A stretch of 48,529 nt of DNA. Source: JASHSH01 sp036490215. GTDB taxonomy: Bacteria; Pseudomonadota; Alphaproteobacteria; Rhodospirillales; Magnetospirillaceae. The notes beneath the pieces were generated by a model. That model ran no database searches, was not told the DNA's origin, and saw only the letters and a program-made list of their open reading frames with translations. Every line of letters starts with the position of its first letter. The stretch's first letter is position 1. The stretch spans positions 1 through 48,529 of the forward strand of contig DASXEH010000094.1 in the NCBI GenBank assembly GCA_036490215.1, read 5' to 3'. Positions 17,710 through 25,595 of this stretch are shown one piece after another. Made by a program: the position numbers and the translations under genes.

Positions 17710-18009
17710 TCAGCCCTTGTTTTGCGCCAGTTTGAACGCCCGGCTCCATTTGAAGGGCACGTCCATAACCTCAAGGCCCTCGGACACGCGCATCTCGCAG
17801 GAGAAGTCGCGCAAGGTGACGGCCGAACCGGGCTTGCGGTAATAGACGGCGCATTCGCCGCAATCGCCCATCCGGCAGCCGCAGCCCTTCAGATGGTCGT
17901 GGCCGGAGACCTGCAGCGCATTAAGCAGAGTCATGCCTTCCGGCACCTGAACCGTCTCGCCCATGATTGTGAAAGAGACCTTAGCGCGGGTCTTTGTTTC
18001 GGCGCTCAT
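17710..18009 (-). CDS. [2Fe-2S] ferredoxin, chloroplast type, partner of the ring-cleavage dioxygenase
   Basis: A 99-residue protein with the cysteine pattern C-x4-C-x2-C (Cys45, Cys50, Cys53 in CRMGDCGEC) and a fourth Cys71. This is the chloroplast-type [2Fe-2S] motif, but with only 17 residues before the last cysteine instead of about 29. An extra Cys43 is also present. It lies 31 bp downstream of a catechol 2,3-dioxygenase-like gene on the same strand. In xyl-type operons, XylT-like ferredoxins reduce and reactivate the extradiol dioxygenase after its iron is oxidised, and I infer the same role here. The start at 18009 is the first ATG after the upstream gene's stop. Confidence 0.75.
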   Translation of the reverse strand: MSAETKTRAKVSFTIMGETVQVPEGMTLLNALQVSGHDHLKGCGCRMGDCGECAVYYRKPGSAVTLRDFSCEMRVSEGLEVMDVPFKWSRAFKLAQNKG

Positions 18010-18040
18010 GCTGTTCTGCTCAATTCGATAGGTCACAAGG

Positions 18041-19063
18041 TCATTGGGGGTCGATGACCGGAAGCTCGGCGGCCAGGGCCGCATGGGCGGGGTCCGACGG
18101 GATCGGTGGGGTGGCGTAGTTGAGAAAACTGTCGGGCAGTTTCGAACCCCAATAGACGCCGCCTTCGCGTTCCGACTCGTCCCAGGTTATGACTTCGTAA
18201 TCCGGCGCGAAGATCAGATAGCTTGAGGAGTAGACCTCGACGCGATTGCCGCCTGGTTCGTAGGCATAGAGATAGAAGGCCTGCGACAGGTTGTGTCGCG
18301 ACGGACCGGCCTCGATGAAGATGCCGTTCTCGCGATACACATCGGCGGCGCGCAGCACTTCGTTCAGATTGTCGACCCACATGCCGTAATGGTGCAGACG
18401 GCCGCTCTTGCCGCCCTGGGCGCGCACATCGGTCACCAGCGCACAGTTGTGGTGCACATTGGTGATGCTCATCCATGAGCCAATCTCGGTCTTACCTTTG
18501 TTGAACAGCACCTGCTCGCGCAGCCGGAAGCCCAGCGCGTCCTGCATAAAGCCGCGCACGGTGGCGACATTGCCGCACAGCAAAGCCAGATGATCGATGC
18601 GCTTGGCGCCGACGCCGCGGCCGGTGAACTTCTGCGGCAGGTTTTTCAAAGTCGATTTGAGATGATCCGGGGCGACATAGCGCTCCTGCTCGTAGAACAT
18701 CTCCATATTGTGGCCGTCGGGATCCTGAAACCGGAAGGTGCGGCCGATGCCCGGCTCGCCATTGGTCCAGCCGCGGCCCAGCCCCAGCGCTTCTACGGCC
18801 TTCACGCGGCGTTCGAGTGCCGGGTTGCTCATCGCGCGCCAGCTTACCTTGCCCAAACCCGGCTGCTTGGATTCGGTCAGCTTCAGCGAGAACTGATTGT
18901 AGTCGTTGAAGCAGCGCAGAAAGACCGACTGGCCCTGGCGGCTGACTTCTTCCATCCCCGCCACGTCGCGGAAGAACCACAAGCTTTCGTTGGGCTTGGG
19001 GGTCAACAGCTCGACATGATCGAGACTGGCGAGATCGAGAATCGGTTCTTGGCCGCCATCCAT
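18041..19063 (-). CDS. extradiol ring-cleavage dioxygenase, catechol 2,3-dioxygenase-like (VOC superfamily)
   Basis: A 340-residue protein with two vicinal-oxygen-chelate modules, as in type I extradiol dioxygenases. The C-terminal module keeps the Fe(II) ligand set: His158 in RIDHLAL, a His at 224/225 in GRLHHYGMW and Glu276 in NRVEVY. The N-terminal module has FRFQDPDGHNMEMFYE but not the full triad. The enzyme should cleave a catechol-like ring next to the hydroxyls. The particular substrate is unclear: no other ring-degradation gene is nearby. It is divergent from an SDR gene and is followed by a ferredoxin that may reactivate it. Confidence 0.85.
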   Translation of the reverse strand: MDGGQEPILDLASLDHVELLTPKPNESLWFFRDVAGMEEVSRQGQSVFLRCFNDYNQFSLKLTESKQPGLGKVSWRAMSNPALERRVKAVEALGLGRGWTNGEPGIGRTFRFQDPDGHNMEMFYEQERYVAPDHLKSTLKNLPQKFTGRGVGAKRIDHLALLCGNVATVRGFMQDALGFRLREQVLFNKGKTEIGSWMSITNVHHNCALVTDVRAQGGKSGRLHHYGMWVDNLNEVLRAADVYRENGIFIEAGPSRHNLSQAFYLYAYEPGGNRVEVYSSSYLIFAPDYEVITWDESEREGGVYWGSKLPDSFLNYATPPIPSDPAHAALAAELPVIDPQ

Positions 19064-19221
19064 GGCGCGCGTCCTTAACGGGCAATTGGATACAATCTTA
19101 GTGATAGCTAAATGCGCCCGGGCCTAGCGCCTGTCAAGGGAATCACCAAGGCTTGTAGGGCCGTTTTCACGCCCTAAGTCTTTGGTTGCGCCGCATTCAT
19201 CAGGTTTGGGGGAAAACAATC

Positions 19222-20067
19222 ATGCAGGGCAAGACCGTCGTCATCACGGGGGCAACGTCCGGCATCGGCCTCGTCGCTGCGGAACGCTTGGCAGGGATGG
19301 GGGCGCGGCTGGTGCTGGTCGCCCGCGATCAGGCGCGGGGCGACAAGGCGATGGCGAAGATCCGCTCGGCCAATCCCGCTGCGCCGCATGCGATCCACTA
19401 TGGTGATCTGTCGATCATCGCCGAGATGAAGCGCCTTGCCGCAGCCGTCGCGGCCGCCGAGCCGAAGATCGATGTGCTGATCAACAATGCTGGCGCGCTC
19501 TTCAATCCGCGGCGCGAAACCGCCGATGGGTTGGAAGTGACATTCGCCACCAATCACATGGCCTATTTCGTGTTTACCCATGGCCTGCGCGAACGCCTCT
19601 TGGCCACGCCCGGGGCGCGCGTGGTCAATACGGCGTCGGACGCGCATAAGGGCCAGCGCCTTGATTTCGACGACCTCCAGGCCAAACATGGATACAGCGC
19701 GTTCAAGGTCTATGGCCGCTCGAAGCTGGCCAATATCCTGTTCACGCGCGAAGCGGCGCGGAAGCTTGCGAATACGGGCGTGACCGTGAACTGCCTGCAT
19801 CCTGGCTTCGTCGCAACACGCTTTGGCGACAACAGCCAGGGCCCGATCAAATACCTGATCGGCGCCGCCAAGCAGATCGTCGCGATCTCGCCGCTGAAGG
19901 GTTCGGAGACGATCGTCCATCTCGCCGCGTCGCCCGATGTGACGCAGGCCAGTGGCGGCTACTACTACAAGAGCAAGCTCGCGCTGCCGACGACCGAGGC
20001 GCAGAGCGTCGATTCTGCGCGTCGCCTGTGGAGCGAGAGTGAGAAACTGGCCGACGTAAGCTGGTAA
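19222..20067 (+). CDS. short-chain dehydrogenase, retinol dehydrogenase-like
   Basis: A 281-residue SDR with TGATSGIG (9-16) as the nucleotide-binding loop, NNAG, and the catalytic Ser139, Tyr164 and Lys168 (YGRSKLANILFT). The NTASDAHK and NCLHPGFVATRFG segments place it with the retinol-dehydrogenase/WWOX-like group of SDRs. The substrate is unknown. The frame is open to 19186, but the GGGGGA before the ATG at 19222 and the family start support the shorter form. It is divergent from the ring-cleavage dioxygenase across about 158 bp and converges on the HigA-like gene with only 4 bp between stops. Confidence 0.85.
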   Translation: MQGKTVVITGATSGIGLVAAERLAGMGARLVLVARDQARGDKAMAKIRSANPAAPHAIHYGDLSIIAEMKRLAAAVAAAEPKIDVLINNAGALFNPRRETADGLEVTFATNHMAYFVFTHGLRERLLATPGARVVNTASDAHKGQRLDFDDLQAKHGYSAFKVYGRSKLANILFTREAARKLANTGVTVNCLHPGFVATRFGDNSQGPIKYLIGAAKQIVAISPLKGSETIVHLAASPDVTQASGGYYYKSKLALPTTEAQSVDSARRLWSESEKLADVSW

Positions 20068-20071
20068 ACGT

Positions 20072-20410
20072 TTAGCCCAGACGGGGCCGCACGCGCCGCT
20101 CGACGCCGCCATAGGCCATGCCGTCGATGAAGGTCGGCTTCACCTCGAAGTCGAGCCGGTCGCCCAGCGCATGGGATGCCCGTTCGAGATCGTAGTCACG
20201 CTGCAGGTCGAGCCAGAATCGGGCCGTTGTGCCGAAATAGCGCGACAGACGCAGCGCCATCTCGCCGGTCACGGCGATCCGTTCGGTGACGATCAACGCC
20301 ACCGCATTTTCGTCCACACCGATTTCCTGCGCTAGCCTTTCGCACGAGATGCCGCGCCGCTTCATGAACTCTTCGCGCAGCTGTTCGCCGGGGTGGATGG
20401 GGGAGAGCAT
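20072..20410 (-). CDS. HigA-family antitoxin-like regulator (orphan)
   Basis: A 112-residue XRE-type helix-turn-helix protein with the HigA signature: IHPGEQLREEFMKRRGISCERLA, then the HTH around LAQEIGVDENAVALIVTERIAVTGEMALRLSRYFGTTARFWLDLQ (key part TGEMALRLSRYFGTT). HigA proteins neutralise HigB ribosome-dependent mRNases and repress their operon. A HigB gene would normally lie just upstream, but the 427 bp there hold no HigB-like frame. It may therefore be a solitary regulator, or an antitoxin whose toxin was lost. AGGGA eight bases before the ATG is the ribosome binding site. Confidence 0.82.
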   Translation of the reverse strand: MLSPIHPGEQLREEFMKRRGISCERLAQEIGVDENAVALIVTERIAVTGEMALRLSRYFGTTARFWLDLQRDYDLERASHALGDRLDFEVKPTFIDGMAYGGVERRVRPRLG

Positions 20411-20837
20411 GGTCCGATCCCTTTACTGGTCCTGATGCAACATGGTCGTGACGGCACGTTCCCTCGGTATTGATCGCCTTCGCCCCTCGCAATCTCAGAG
20501 GCGAGATCGGGCGTGACGCTTTTCGTGGCGATCCTTTCTCATTCCTAGCCCTGCCGAGCAAGCGAAGGTTCGGTTGCAAGATCGTCCGGGAAGTCTTGAA
20601 ATGCCCCCCTGAATCCACGTCTTGTACGGCTCTTGTGTCGGCCGCTGTCAGGACGCCCTTCTAATCAGCGAATGTGACGAGAATGGGGCCGGTTGGTATC
20701 AAGCTGTTGGTTGATTGATTGTCGGTAATTCGCGTCGTCTCCGCCCCTTGGGTTGCGGCAGCGTTACGGTATGATGAGGGGATGGAGACTATGTTGCGGC
20801 GCGGCAAGAAGAGCGGATCATTGTTCGGGAGGCGGAT
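20411..20837. other. 427-bp intergenic region without a recognisable gene
   Basis: This gap separates the divergent HigA-like and CoxL-like genes. I checked all frames for a HigB toxin and found none. One minus-strand frame is open for part of the way but looks like no known protein and has no start signal. Promoters for both neighbours must lie here, probably in the lower-GC stretch near 20690-20730. A clear SD GGGAGG at 20828-20833 belongs to the downstream gene. Confidence 0.6.
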
Positions 20838-23177
20838 GTGAAATTCGGTATTGGTCAGGCCATCGCGCGTAAAGAGGATCGCCGCTTCGTCACCGGCACG
20901 GGCCGGTATCTCGACGACATCAAGCTCGACGGCGAAACGCGCGCCTATGTGCTGCGCTCGCCCTATGCCCATGCCCGGATCAAATCGATCGACGCCACCG
21001 CCGCGCGTCAGGCGCCGGGTGTGGTCGCGGTGTTCACCGGCGCCGATGCCGCCGCCGACAATGTCGCGCCACTGCCCTGCCTGGCTCATCCCGGCAACAA
21101 GCCTGGCACGCCTGAGCAGAATTTTCCCGAACGTCCGACCATCGCCAAGGACACCGTGCGCTTCGTCGGCGATCCGGTGGCGCTGGTCATCGCCGAGACA
21201 TTGGCGCAGGCGCGCGACGCGGCCGAACTGATCGAGATCGACTACGACTCGCTGCCCGCCATCGCCGATCTCGCTAAGGCAGTGCAAGACGGCGCGCCGC
21301 AAATTCACAAAGAAGCACCCAACAACATCAATATCACTTGGGCGGATGGCGACGAACCGGCGGTGAAGGCGGCCTTCGATAAGGCGCACAAGGTCGTCAC
21401 CGTCGATCTCGTCAACAACCGAGTCGTACCCAATTCGATGGAAGTGCGCGGCGCCATAGCGTCCTACACCGACGCCGAGGGCTACACGCTCTACACCTCA
21501 AGCCAGGGCTCGCATCTGATGAAGGATGTGCTGCTCGGCTTCGTGCTGAAGGGCACGCCGCCCGACAAGCTCCGCGTGGTCACGCCCGATGTCGGCGGCG
21601 GCTTCGGCATGAAAATCTTCGTCTATCCCGAATACATCATGTGTTTGTGGGCGGCGAAGAAGCTGGGTCGTCCGGTGCGCTGGATTTCGGATCGCAGCGA
21701 AGGCTTTCTCACCGATACCCATGGCCGCGACAACATCACCAAGGTGCAGATCGCGCTCGACAAGGACGCCAAGTTCCTCGGCCTGCGTCTCGACACGCTC
21801 GCCAATCTCGGCGCCTATCTCTCGCAGTTCGGGCCCTATATCCCGACCGCGGCGGGCAAGGGCATGCATGTTGGCGTCTATAATTTCCCCTGTGCCTATG
21901 TCGAGGTGAAATGCGTCTTCACCAACACCGCGCCGGTGGATGCCTATCGTGGCGCCGGCCGCCCCGAGGCGGCTTATGTGATCGAACGTGTGGTCGATGC
22001 GGCTGCGCGTGCGATGGGGATCGGTGTCGACGAAATCCGCCGCCGCAATTTCATCCCCGCCTCGGCGATGCCTTACACCACGATCCTGGGCCACACCTAT
22101 GACAGCGGCGACTTCATCCGCAACATGCAGGACGCGATGAAGGACGGCGATTGGCCTGGCTTCGCGGCACGCAAGGCCGAGTCGGCCAAACGCGGCAAGC
22201 TGCGCGGCCTGGGCATGAGCTATTACATCGAAGTGTGCGGCGGCGAGCCCAATGTGCCCGCCATCCTCCGCTTCGAACCTGATGACACGGTGACGGTGAT
22301 TGTCGGCACGCAGTCGAACGGCCAAGGTCACGAGACCGCCTATTCGCAGATCGTCGCCGAACGGCTCGGCATCGACTTCGACAAGATCATTGTAAAGCAG
22401 GGCGACACGGCGATGGCGCCGTCAGGCAGCTTCACCGGTGGTTCGCGTTCGGTGCCGGTGGGCGGCGTTGCCGCCCAGCAATCGGCCGATCTCGCCATCG
22501 AGAAGGGCAAGCCGATCGCGGCCGACCTATTGGAAGCGGCGGCCAGCGATATCGAGTTCAAGGATGGGCGCTACAGCATCGCCGGCACCGATCGCTCGGT
22601 CGACATTTTCAAAGTGGCGGCGGCGGCGCGTGAAGGCCGCGGCCTGCCGATCGATGCGCCGAAGGTGCTCGAAGCCTCGGCCGATTTCAAACCGGCGGCA
22701 GCCACCTATCCGAACGGCTGCCATGTCGTCGAAATCGAGGTCGATCCCGACACGGGCAACACCGAACTGGTGCGCTACACGGTGGTCGACGATTTCGGCA
22801 AGGTGGTCAATCCGCTGATGCTGTCGGGTCAGGTCCATGGCGGTATCGGCCAGGGCGTGGGCCAGGCGCTGCTCGAGAACGCGGTCTATGACGAAGAGGG
22901 CCAGCTCATCGCCGGTTCGTTCATGGACTACACCATGCCGCGCGCCGACAACATCCCTCATATCGATTTCCGCTGGAACGAGATCCCCTGCATCAACAAT
23001 CCGCTCGGGATCAAAGGCGCTGGCGAGGCGGGCGCGATCGGCGCGCCGCCGGCGATCATCAATGCGATCGTCGATGCGCTGTCGCCTTACGGCGTGAAGC
23101 ACATTGACATGCCGGCCACACCGCTGAATGTCTGGAACACGATCCGGGCGCATTCCGCGCGAAAGGCGGCGGAGTAA
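20838..23177 (+). CDS. molybdenum hydroxylase large subunit, CoxL form II-like
   Basis: A 779-residue protein of the xanthine dehydrogenase/aerobic CO dehydrogenase large-subunit family. It carries the molybdopterin-binding pattern VTPDVGGGFGMK, the active-site loop AYRGAGRPE (369-377) and the catalytic Glu730 in GAGEAG. Form I CO dehydrogenases have AYRCSFR at the loop; the AYRGAGR seen here marks form II, whose substrates are mostly unknown and need not be CO. Translation starts at GTG with GGGAGG five bases upstream. The small [2Fe-2S] and FAD subunits that usually accompany it are absent from both sides, so its electron partners must be encoded elsewhere. Confidence 0.9.
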   Translation: MKFGIGQAIARKEDRRFVTGTGRYLDDIKLDGETRAYVLRSPYAHARIKSIDATAARQAPGVVAVFTGADAAADNVAPLPCLAHPGNKPGTPEQNFPERPTIAKDTVRFVGDPVALVIAETLAQARDAAELIEIDYDSLPAIADLAKAVQDGAPQIHKEAPNNINITWADGDEPAVKAAFDKAHKVVTVDLVNNRVVPNSMEVRGAIASYTDAEGYTLYTSSQGSHLMKDVLLGFVLKGTPPDKLRVVTPDVGGGFGMKIFVYPEYIMCLWAAKKLGRPVRWISDRSEGFLTDTHGRDNITKVQIALDKDAKFLGLRLDTLANLGAYLSQFGPYIPTAAGKGMHVGVYNFPCAYVEVKCVFTNTAPVDAYRGAGRPEAAYVIERVVDAAARAMGIGVDEIRRRNFIPASAMPYTTILGHTYDSGDFIRNMQDAMKDGDWPGFAARKAESAKRGKLRGLGMSYYIEVCGGEPNVPAILRFEPDDTVTVIVGTQSNGQGHETAYSQIVAERLGIDFDKIIVKQGDTAMAPSGSFTGGSRSVPVGGVAAQQSADLAIEKGKPIAADLLEAAASDIEFKDGRYSIAGTDRSVDIFKVAAAAREGRGLPIDAPKVLEASADFKPAAATYPNGCHVVEIEVDPDTGNTELVRYTVVDDFGKVVNPLMLSGQVHGGIGQGVGQALLENAVYDEEGQLIAGSFMDYTMPRADNIPHIDFRWNEIPCINNPLGIKGAGEAGAIGAPPAIINAIVDALSPYGVKHIDMPATPLNVWNTIRAHSARKAAE

Positions 23178-23184
23178 CGATATC

Positions 23185-23263
23185 GTCATTGCGAGGAGCA
23201 CCGCGACGAAGCAATCCAGACTGTGTCGCAAAATGGATTGCTTCGCCTGCGGCTCGCAATGAC
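23185..23263. repeat. 79-bp palindromic repeat (family 3, copy 1)
   Basis: Begins GTCATTGCGAG and ends CTCGCAATGAC, with internal complementary blocks GAAGCAATCCA and TGGATTGCTTC. This is a dispersed palindrome common in alphaproteobacteria. It lies between the convergent ends of the CoxL-like gene and rimI, where it can act as a bidirectional terminator. A second copy is at 41884-41958. Confidence 0.85.
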
Positions 23264-23265
23264 AT

Positions 23266-23703
23266 CTAGGGACTGATCTCTTTCTTCAAAATCAGCGCAT
23301 CCACCGCGTTCTTGTAGTAGCGCGGCCGGCGGCCGACTTGCATGAAGCCCTGCGCCGCGTAGAAGCCGCGCGCTGGCGCATTCGTCTCGGCCACCTCGAG
23401 GAACAGTGCCGTCGCCTTTGCCGCGCGCGCCGCGTCGATCGCGCGATCAAGCAAAGCCGTCGCCACGCCATGCCGGCGCGCGGTTTCCAGCACGAAGAGC
23501 GTCAGCACCTCAGCCTCGTCGGCGGCGATGCGGCAAAGGATGAAGCCCAGCGGCTCGTCGCGTCCGGCCAGAACGCCGAACACGCCGGGCGTCGTCAACA
23601 GAGTGGCGAAGGCGCGCTGGTCCCAGGGATCGTCGAAGCCTTGATGAAGCGCGGCCAGCAGCGCGGCGTCGGTTGCAACAGTCAGCCGCAGATCCCGCGT
23701 CAC
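23266..23703 (-). CDS. rimI: ribosomal protein alanine N-acetyltransferase
   Basis: A 145-residue GNAT protein with the acetyl-CoA loop LETARRHGVATALL and the RimI-type C-terminal segment LEVAETNAPARGFYAAQGF. RimI acetylates the N-terminal alanine of ribosomal protein S18 in E. coli. Its GTG start overlaps the tsaB stop by four bases, and tsaB-rimI is a conserved pair, which supports the name over other GNAT functions. Confidence 0.88.
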   Translation of the reverse strand: MTRDLRLTVATDAALLAALHQGFDDPWDQRAFATLLTTPGVFGVLAGRDEPLGFILCRIAADEAEVLTLFVLETARRHGVATALLDRAIDAARAAKATALFLEVAETNAPARGFYAAQGFMQVGRRPRYYKNAVDALILKKEISP

Positions 23704-24359
23704 GGCGCCGTCTTGGGCAAGGTGACGCCGGCTTCGCGCAGATAGAGCGGTTCGGGCGGCAAAGCGCGGCCTTCGCCATGAAGCCAGGCGGCGAGACGCG
23801 CGAGCACCACCGGATCGGGGCGCGTCGGCGCTTTCGAGAGAATGGCCCCTGAGATAAGTGGCACCAGCTTCGCAGCGCCATCGCCGACCAGCAGCTGCAC
23901 CCCTGTCACCAGTTTCGCCGCAGCCTCGACCGTCATCGCCGCGACCGGAGCCAGCGGCGTCAGATCGGATGCGAAAGCCTGGACAAAAGGCTCGGCACGC
24001 TTGCTGTCGATCGCAACGAGGATGGGATGAGCGCCACGTTCATCCATCGGCACGCCTGCGGCCAACACTTCGGCGGTCGTCACACCCGCGATTGGAATGC
24101 CGAGCGCGAGCGCGAAGCCGCGCGCGGCGGCCAGGCCGATGCGCAGGCCGGTGAAGCTGCCGGGCCCGACCGTCACGCCGATCAATTCGAGTTGCGGCCA
24201 GTCGAGCCTCGCCTCGCTCATGACGCCGTTGAGCAGTGGCATCAGCGCTTCCGATTGCCCACGTCCCGTCGGCGCCTCGCCGCGCGCGAGCACGCGTTCG
24301 CCGTCGAGGACGGCGGCGGCGCATCCGGTCGTGCTGCAATCGAAAGCGAGTGTCTTCAC
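23700..24359 (-). CDS. tsaB: tRNA threonylcarbamoyladenosine biosynthesis protein TsaB
   Basis: A 219-residue ASKHA-fold protein. The N-terminus LAFDCSTTGCAAAVLDG and the segment GVTVGPGSFTGLRIGLAAARGF are diagnostic for TsaB, which serves as a scaffold with TsaD and TsaE in forming t6A at position 37 of ANN-decoding tRNAs. It starts at GTG (24359) and is translationally coupled to rimI. It is divergent from the dipeptidase gene with 71 bp between the starts. Confidence 0.92.
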   Translation of the reverse strand: MKTLAFDCSTTGCAAAVLDGERVLARGEAPTGRGQSEALMPLLNGVMSEARLDWPQLELIGVTVGPGSFTGLRIGLAAARGFALALGIPIAGVTTAEVLAAGVPMDERGAHPILVAIDSKRAEPFVQAFASDLTPLAPVAAMTVEAAAKLVTGVQLLVGDGAAKLVPLISGAILSKAPTRPDPVVLARLAAWLHGEGRALPPEPLYLREAGVTLPKTAP

Positions 24360-24430
24360 GCGATAATCCTGGCTCCGGCGAGTCGGCTGGTTATACTGCG
24401 CAACATTGGTTCCGTCTGCATATCCGCATC

Positions 24431-25096
24431 ATGACCCTCACCCGTATTGCACCCCCGGATTTCGATGTCGATGTGGCGCTGGCCTATGCCACGCCAGAGA
24501 ATTTTACCGGCCAGCCGATCTATCGCGCCGACGCCCAGGCTTGGCTGCATCCCGATGCGGCGCAATGCCTGGCCAAGGCCGTGGCGCTGGCCAAGATCCA
24601 AGGGTGGCGGCTCTTCATCTTCGACGCGTTCCGGCCACAGGCGGCGCAATGGGCGCTGTGGAATCACACGCCCGATCCCAATTTCGTTGCCGATCCAAAA
24701 CGGGGATCTCCCCACTCGCGCGGTGCCGCCGTCGATCTGACCTTGCTCGATGCCGAGGGGCAGCCGCTTGAAATGGGTACGCCCTTCGACGATTTCACCG
24801 TGGCCTCTCATCACGGCAGCACCGAGGTCAGCGTCGAGGCGCAGCGCAATCGCCTGCTGCTGATGGGGCTGATGACGACGGCGGGTTGGGATTTCTATCG
24901 CAATGAGTGGTGGCACTATCAGCTGTTCGACGCGCGCGCCAAATATCCGCTGATCGAGGATCTGGACTCGCCGGTCGGCATGGCGCCGCCGCCCGTGCCC
25001 GCCGTTCAGACGATCACTCGATCCGGCAAGCCTGATCGAAGGCAAAACGGCGCGCGCGCGGCGGCAGACCGTCGCGGTCACCGTAGCCGAGGTTGA
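24431..25096 (+). CDS. D-alanyl-D-alanine dipeptidase, VanX/DdpX type
   Basis: A 221-residue peptidase of family M15D. Zinc ligands are visible in SPHSRGAAVDLTLLD (SxHxxGxAxD) and in EWWHYQLFD, where Glu is the catalytic base, and the conserved FDAFRPQAAQWALW precedes them. VanX/DdpX enzymes hydrolyse D-Ala-D-Ala. In non-resistant bacteria this serves murein dipeptide use rather than vancomycin resistance, and no other van gene is present. The last 28 or so residues are basic and overlap the antisense nitroreductase gene by 83 bp, so they look like an extension created by loss of the original stop. Start chosen at the ATG at 24431; earlier codons lie in antisense to tsaB. Confidence 0.88.
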   Translation: MTLTRIAPPDFDVDVALAYATPENFTGQPIYRADAQAWLHPDAAQCLAKAVALAKIQGWRLFIFDAFRPQAAQWALWNHTPDPNFVADPKRGSPHSRGAAVDLTLLDAEGQPLEMGTPFDDFTVASHHGSTEVSVEAQRNRLLLMGLMTTAGWDFYRNEWWHYQLFDARAKYPLIEDLDSPVGMAPPPVPAVQTITRSGKPDRRQNGARAAADRRGHRSRG

Positions 25097-25595
25097 TCAG
25101 GAAGTTCGAACGCCACCGGCCATCGGGGAAAAAGACCTGATCGGTCTTGGCCGAGTCGAAGCCCGACATCGGTCCCGCATCCAAGCCCAACGCCCGCGCC
25201 GCGATGATCAGATAAGCGGCCTGCAGGGTCGCGCTGCGCAAACCCTCGATGAGAAGTGCTTCCTCGGGTTTGCCGGCGAACCATTTCCGGATCGACGGAT
25301 GGTCGAGCAGATCGGCGGCGGCATCGGCGAAGTTATGGTCCCAGGCGCAGATCACCGTCACCGGTGCGGCCATGGTGTGCGGCACGTTGCCCTCGGCCAG
25401 GCAGGGCCGCAGCCGTTCCTTGGCGGTTTTGGATTTCACGAAGACGAAACGGCCGTGCTGCAAGTTCGAGGCGGTCGGCCCCAGCTTCACCAAATCCCAG
25501 ATCGCGCGCAGCGTATCATCCTCGACCGGCCGGTCGACCCATTTGCGCAGCGTCCGCGCATTATGGAACAGGGTCTCAAGGTCGACTGAAGTCAA
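25014..25595 (-). CDS. nitroreductase family protein, RutE/HadB-like
   Basis: A 193-residue FMN-dependent oxidoreductase. The start LFHNARTLRKWVDRPV..DTL, the TASNLQHGRFVFV segment and the tail NLGYGD...PRARRFAFDQAC match the RutE/HadB-type group, in which RutE reduces malonic semialdehyde in pyrimidine use. No other rut genes are nearby, so the physiological role is open. Its start overlaps the end of the Bax-like gene by 20 bp on the same strand, and its 3' end overlaps the dipeptidase gene on the other strand by 83 bp. Confidence 0.85.
   Translation of the reverse strand: MTSVDLETLFHNARTLRKWVDRPVEDDTLRAIWDLVKLGPTASNLQHGRFVFVKSKTAKERLRPCLAEGNVPHTMAAPVTVICAWDHNFADAAADLLDHPSIRKWFAGKPEEALLIEGLRSATLQAAYLIIAARALGLDAGPMSGFDSAKTDQVFFPDGRWRSNFLINLGYGDRDGLPPRARRFAFDQACRIE

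Noticed and set aside
20411..20618. Possible higB toxin upstream of higA
   Set aside because: Translating the frames gave nothing with the HigB core; one open frame overlaps higA out of frame and looks random.
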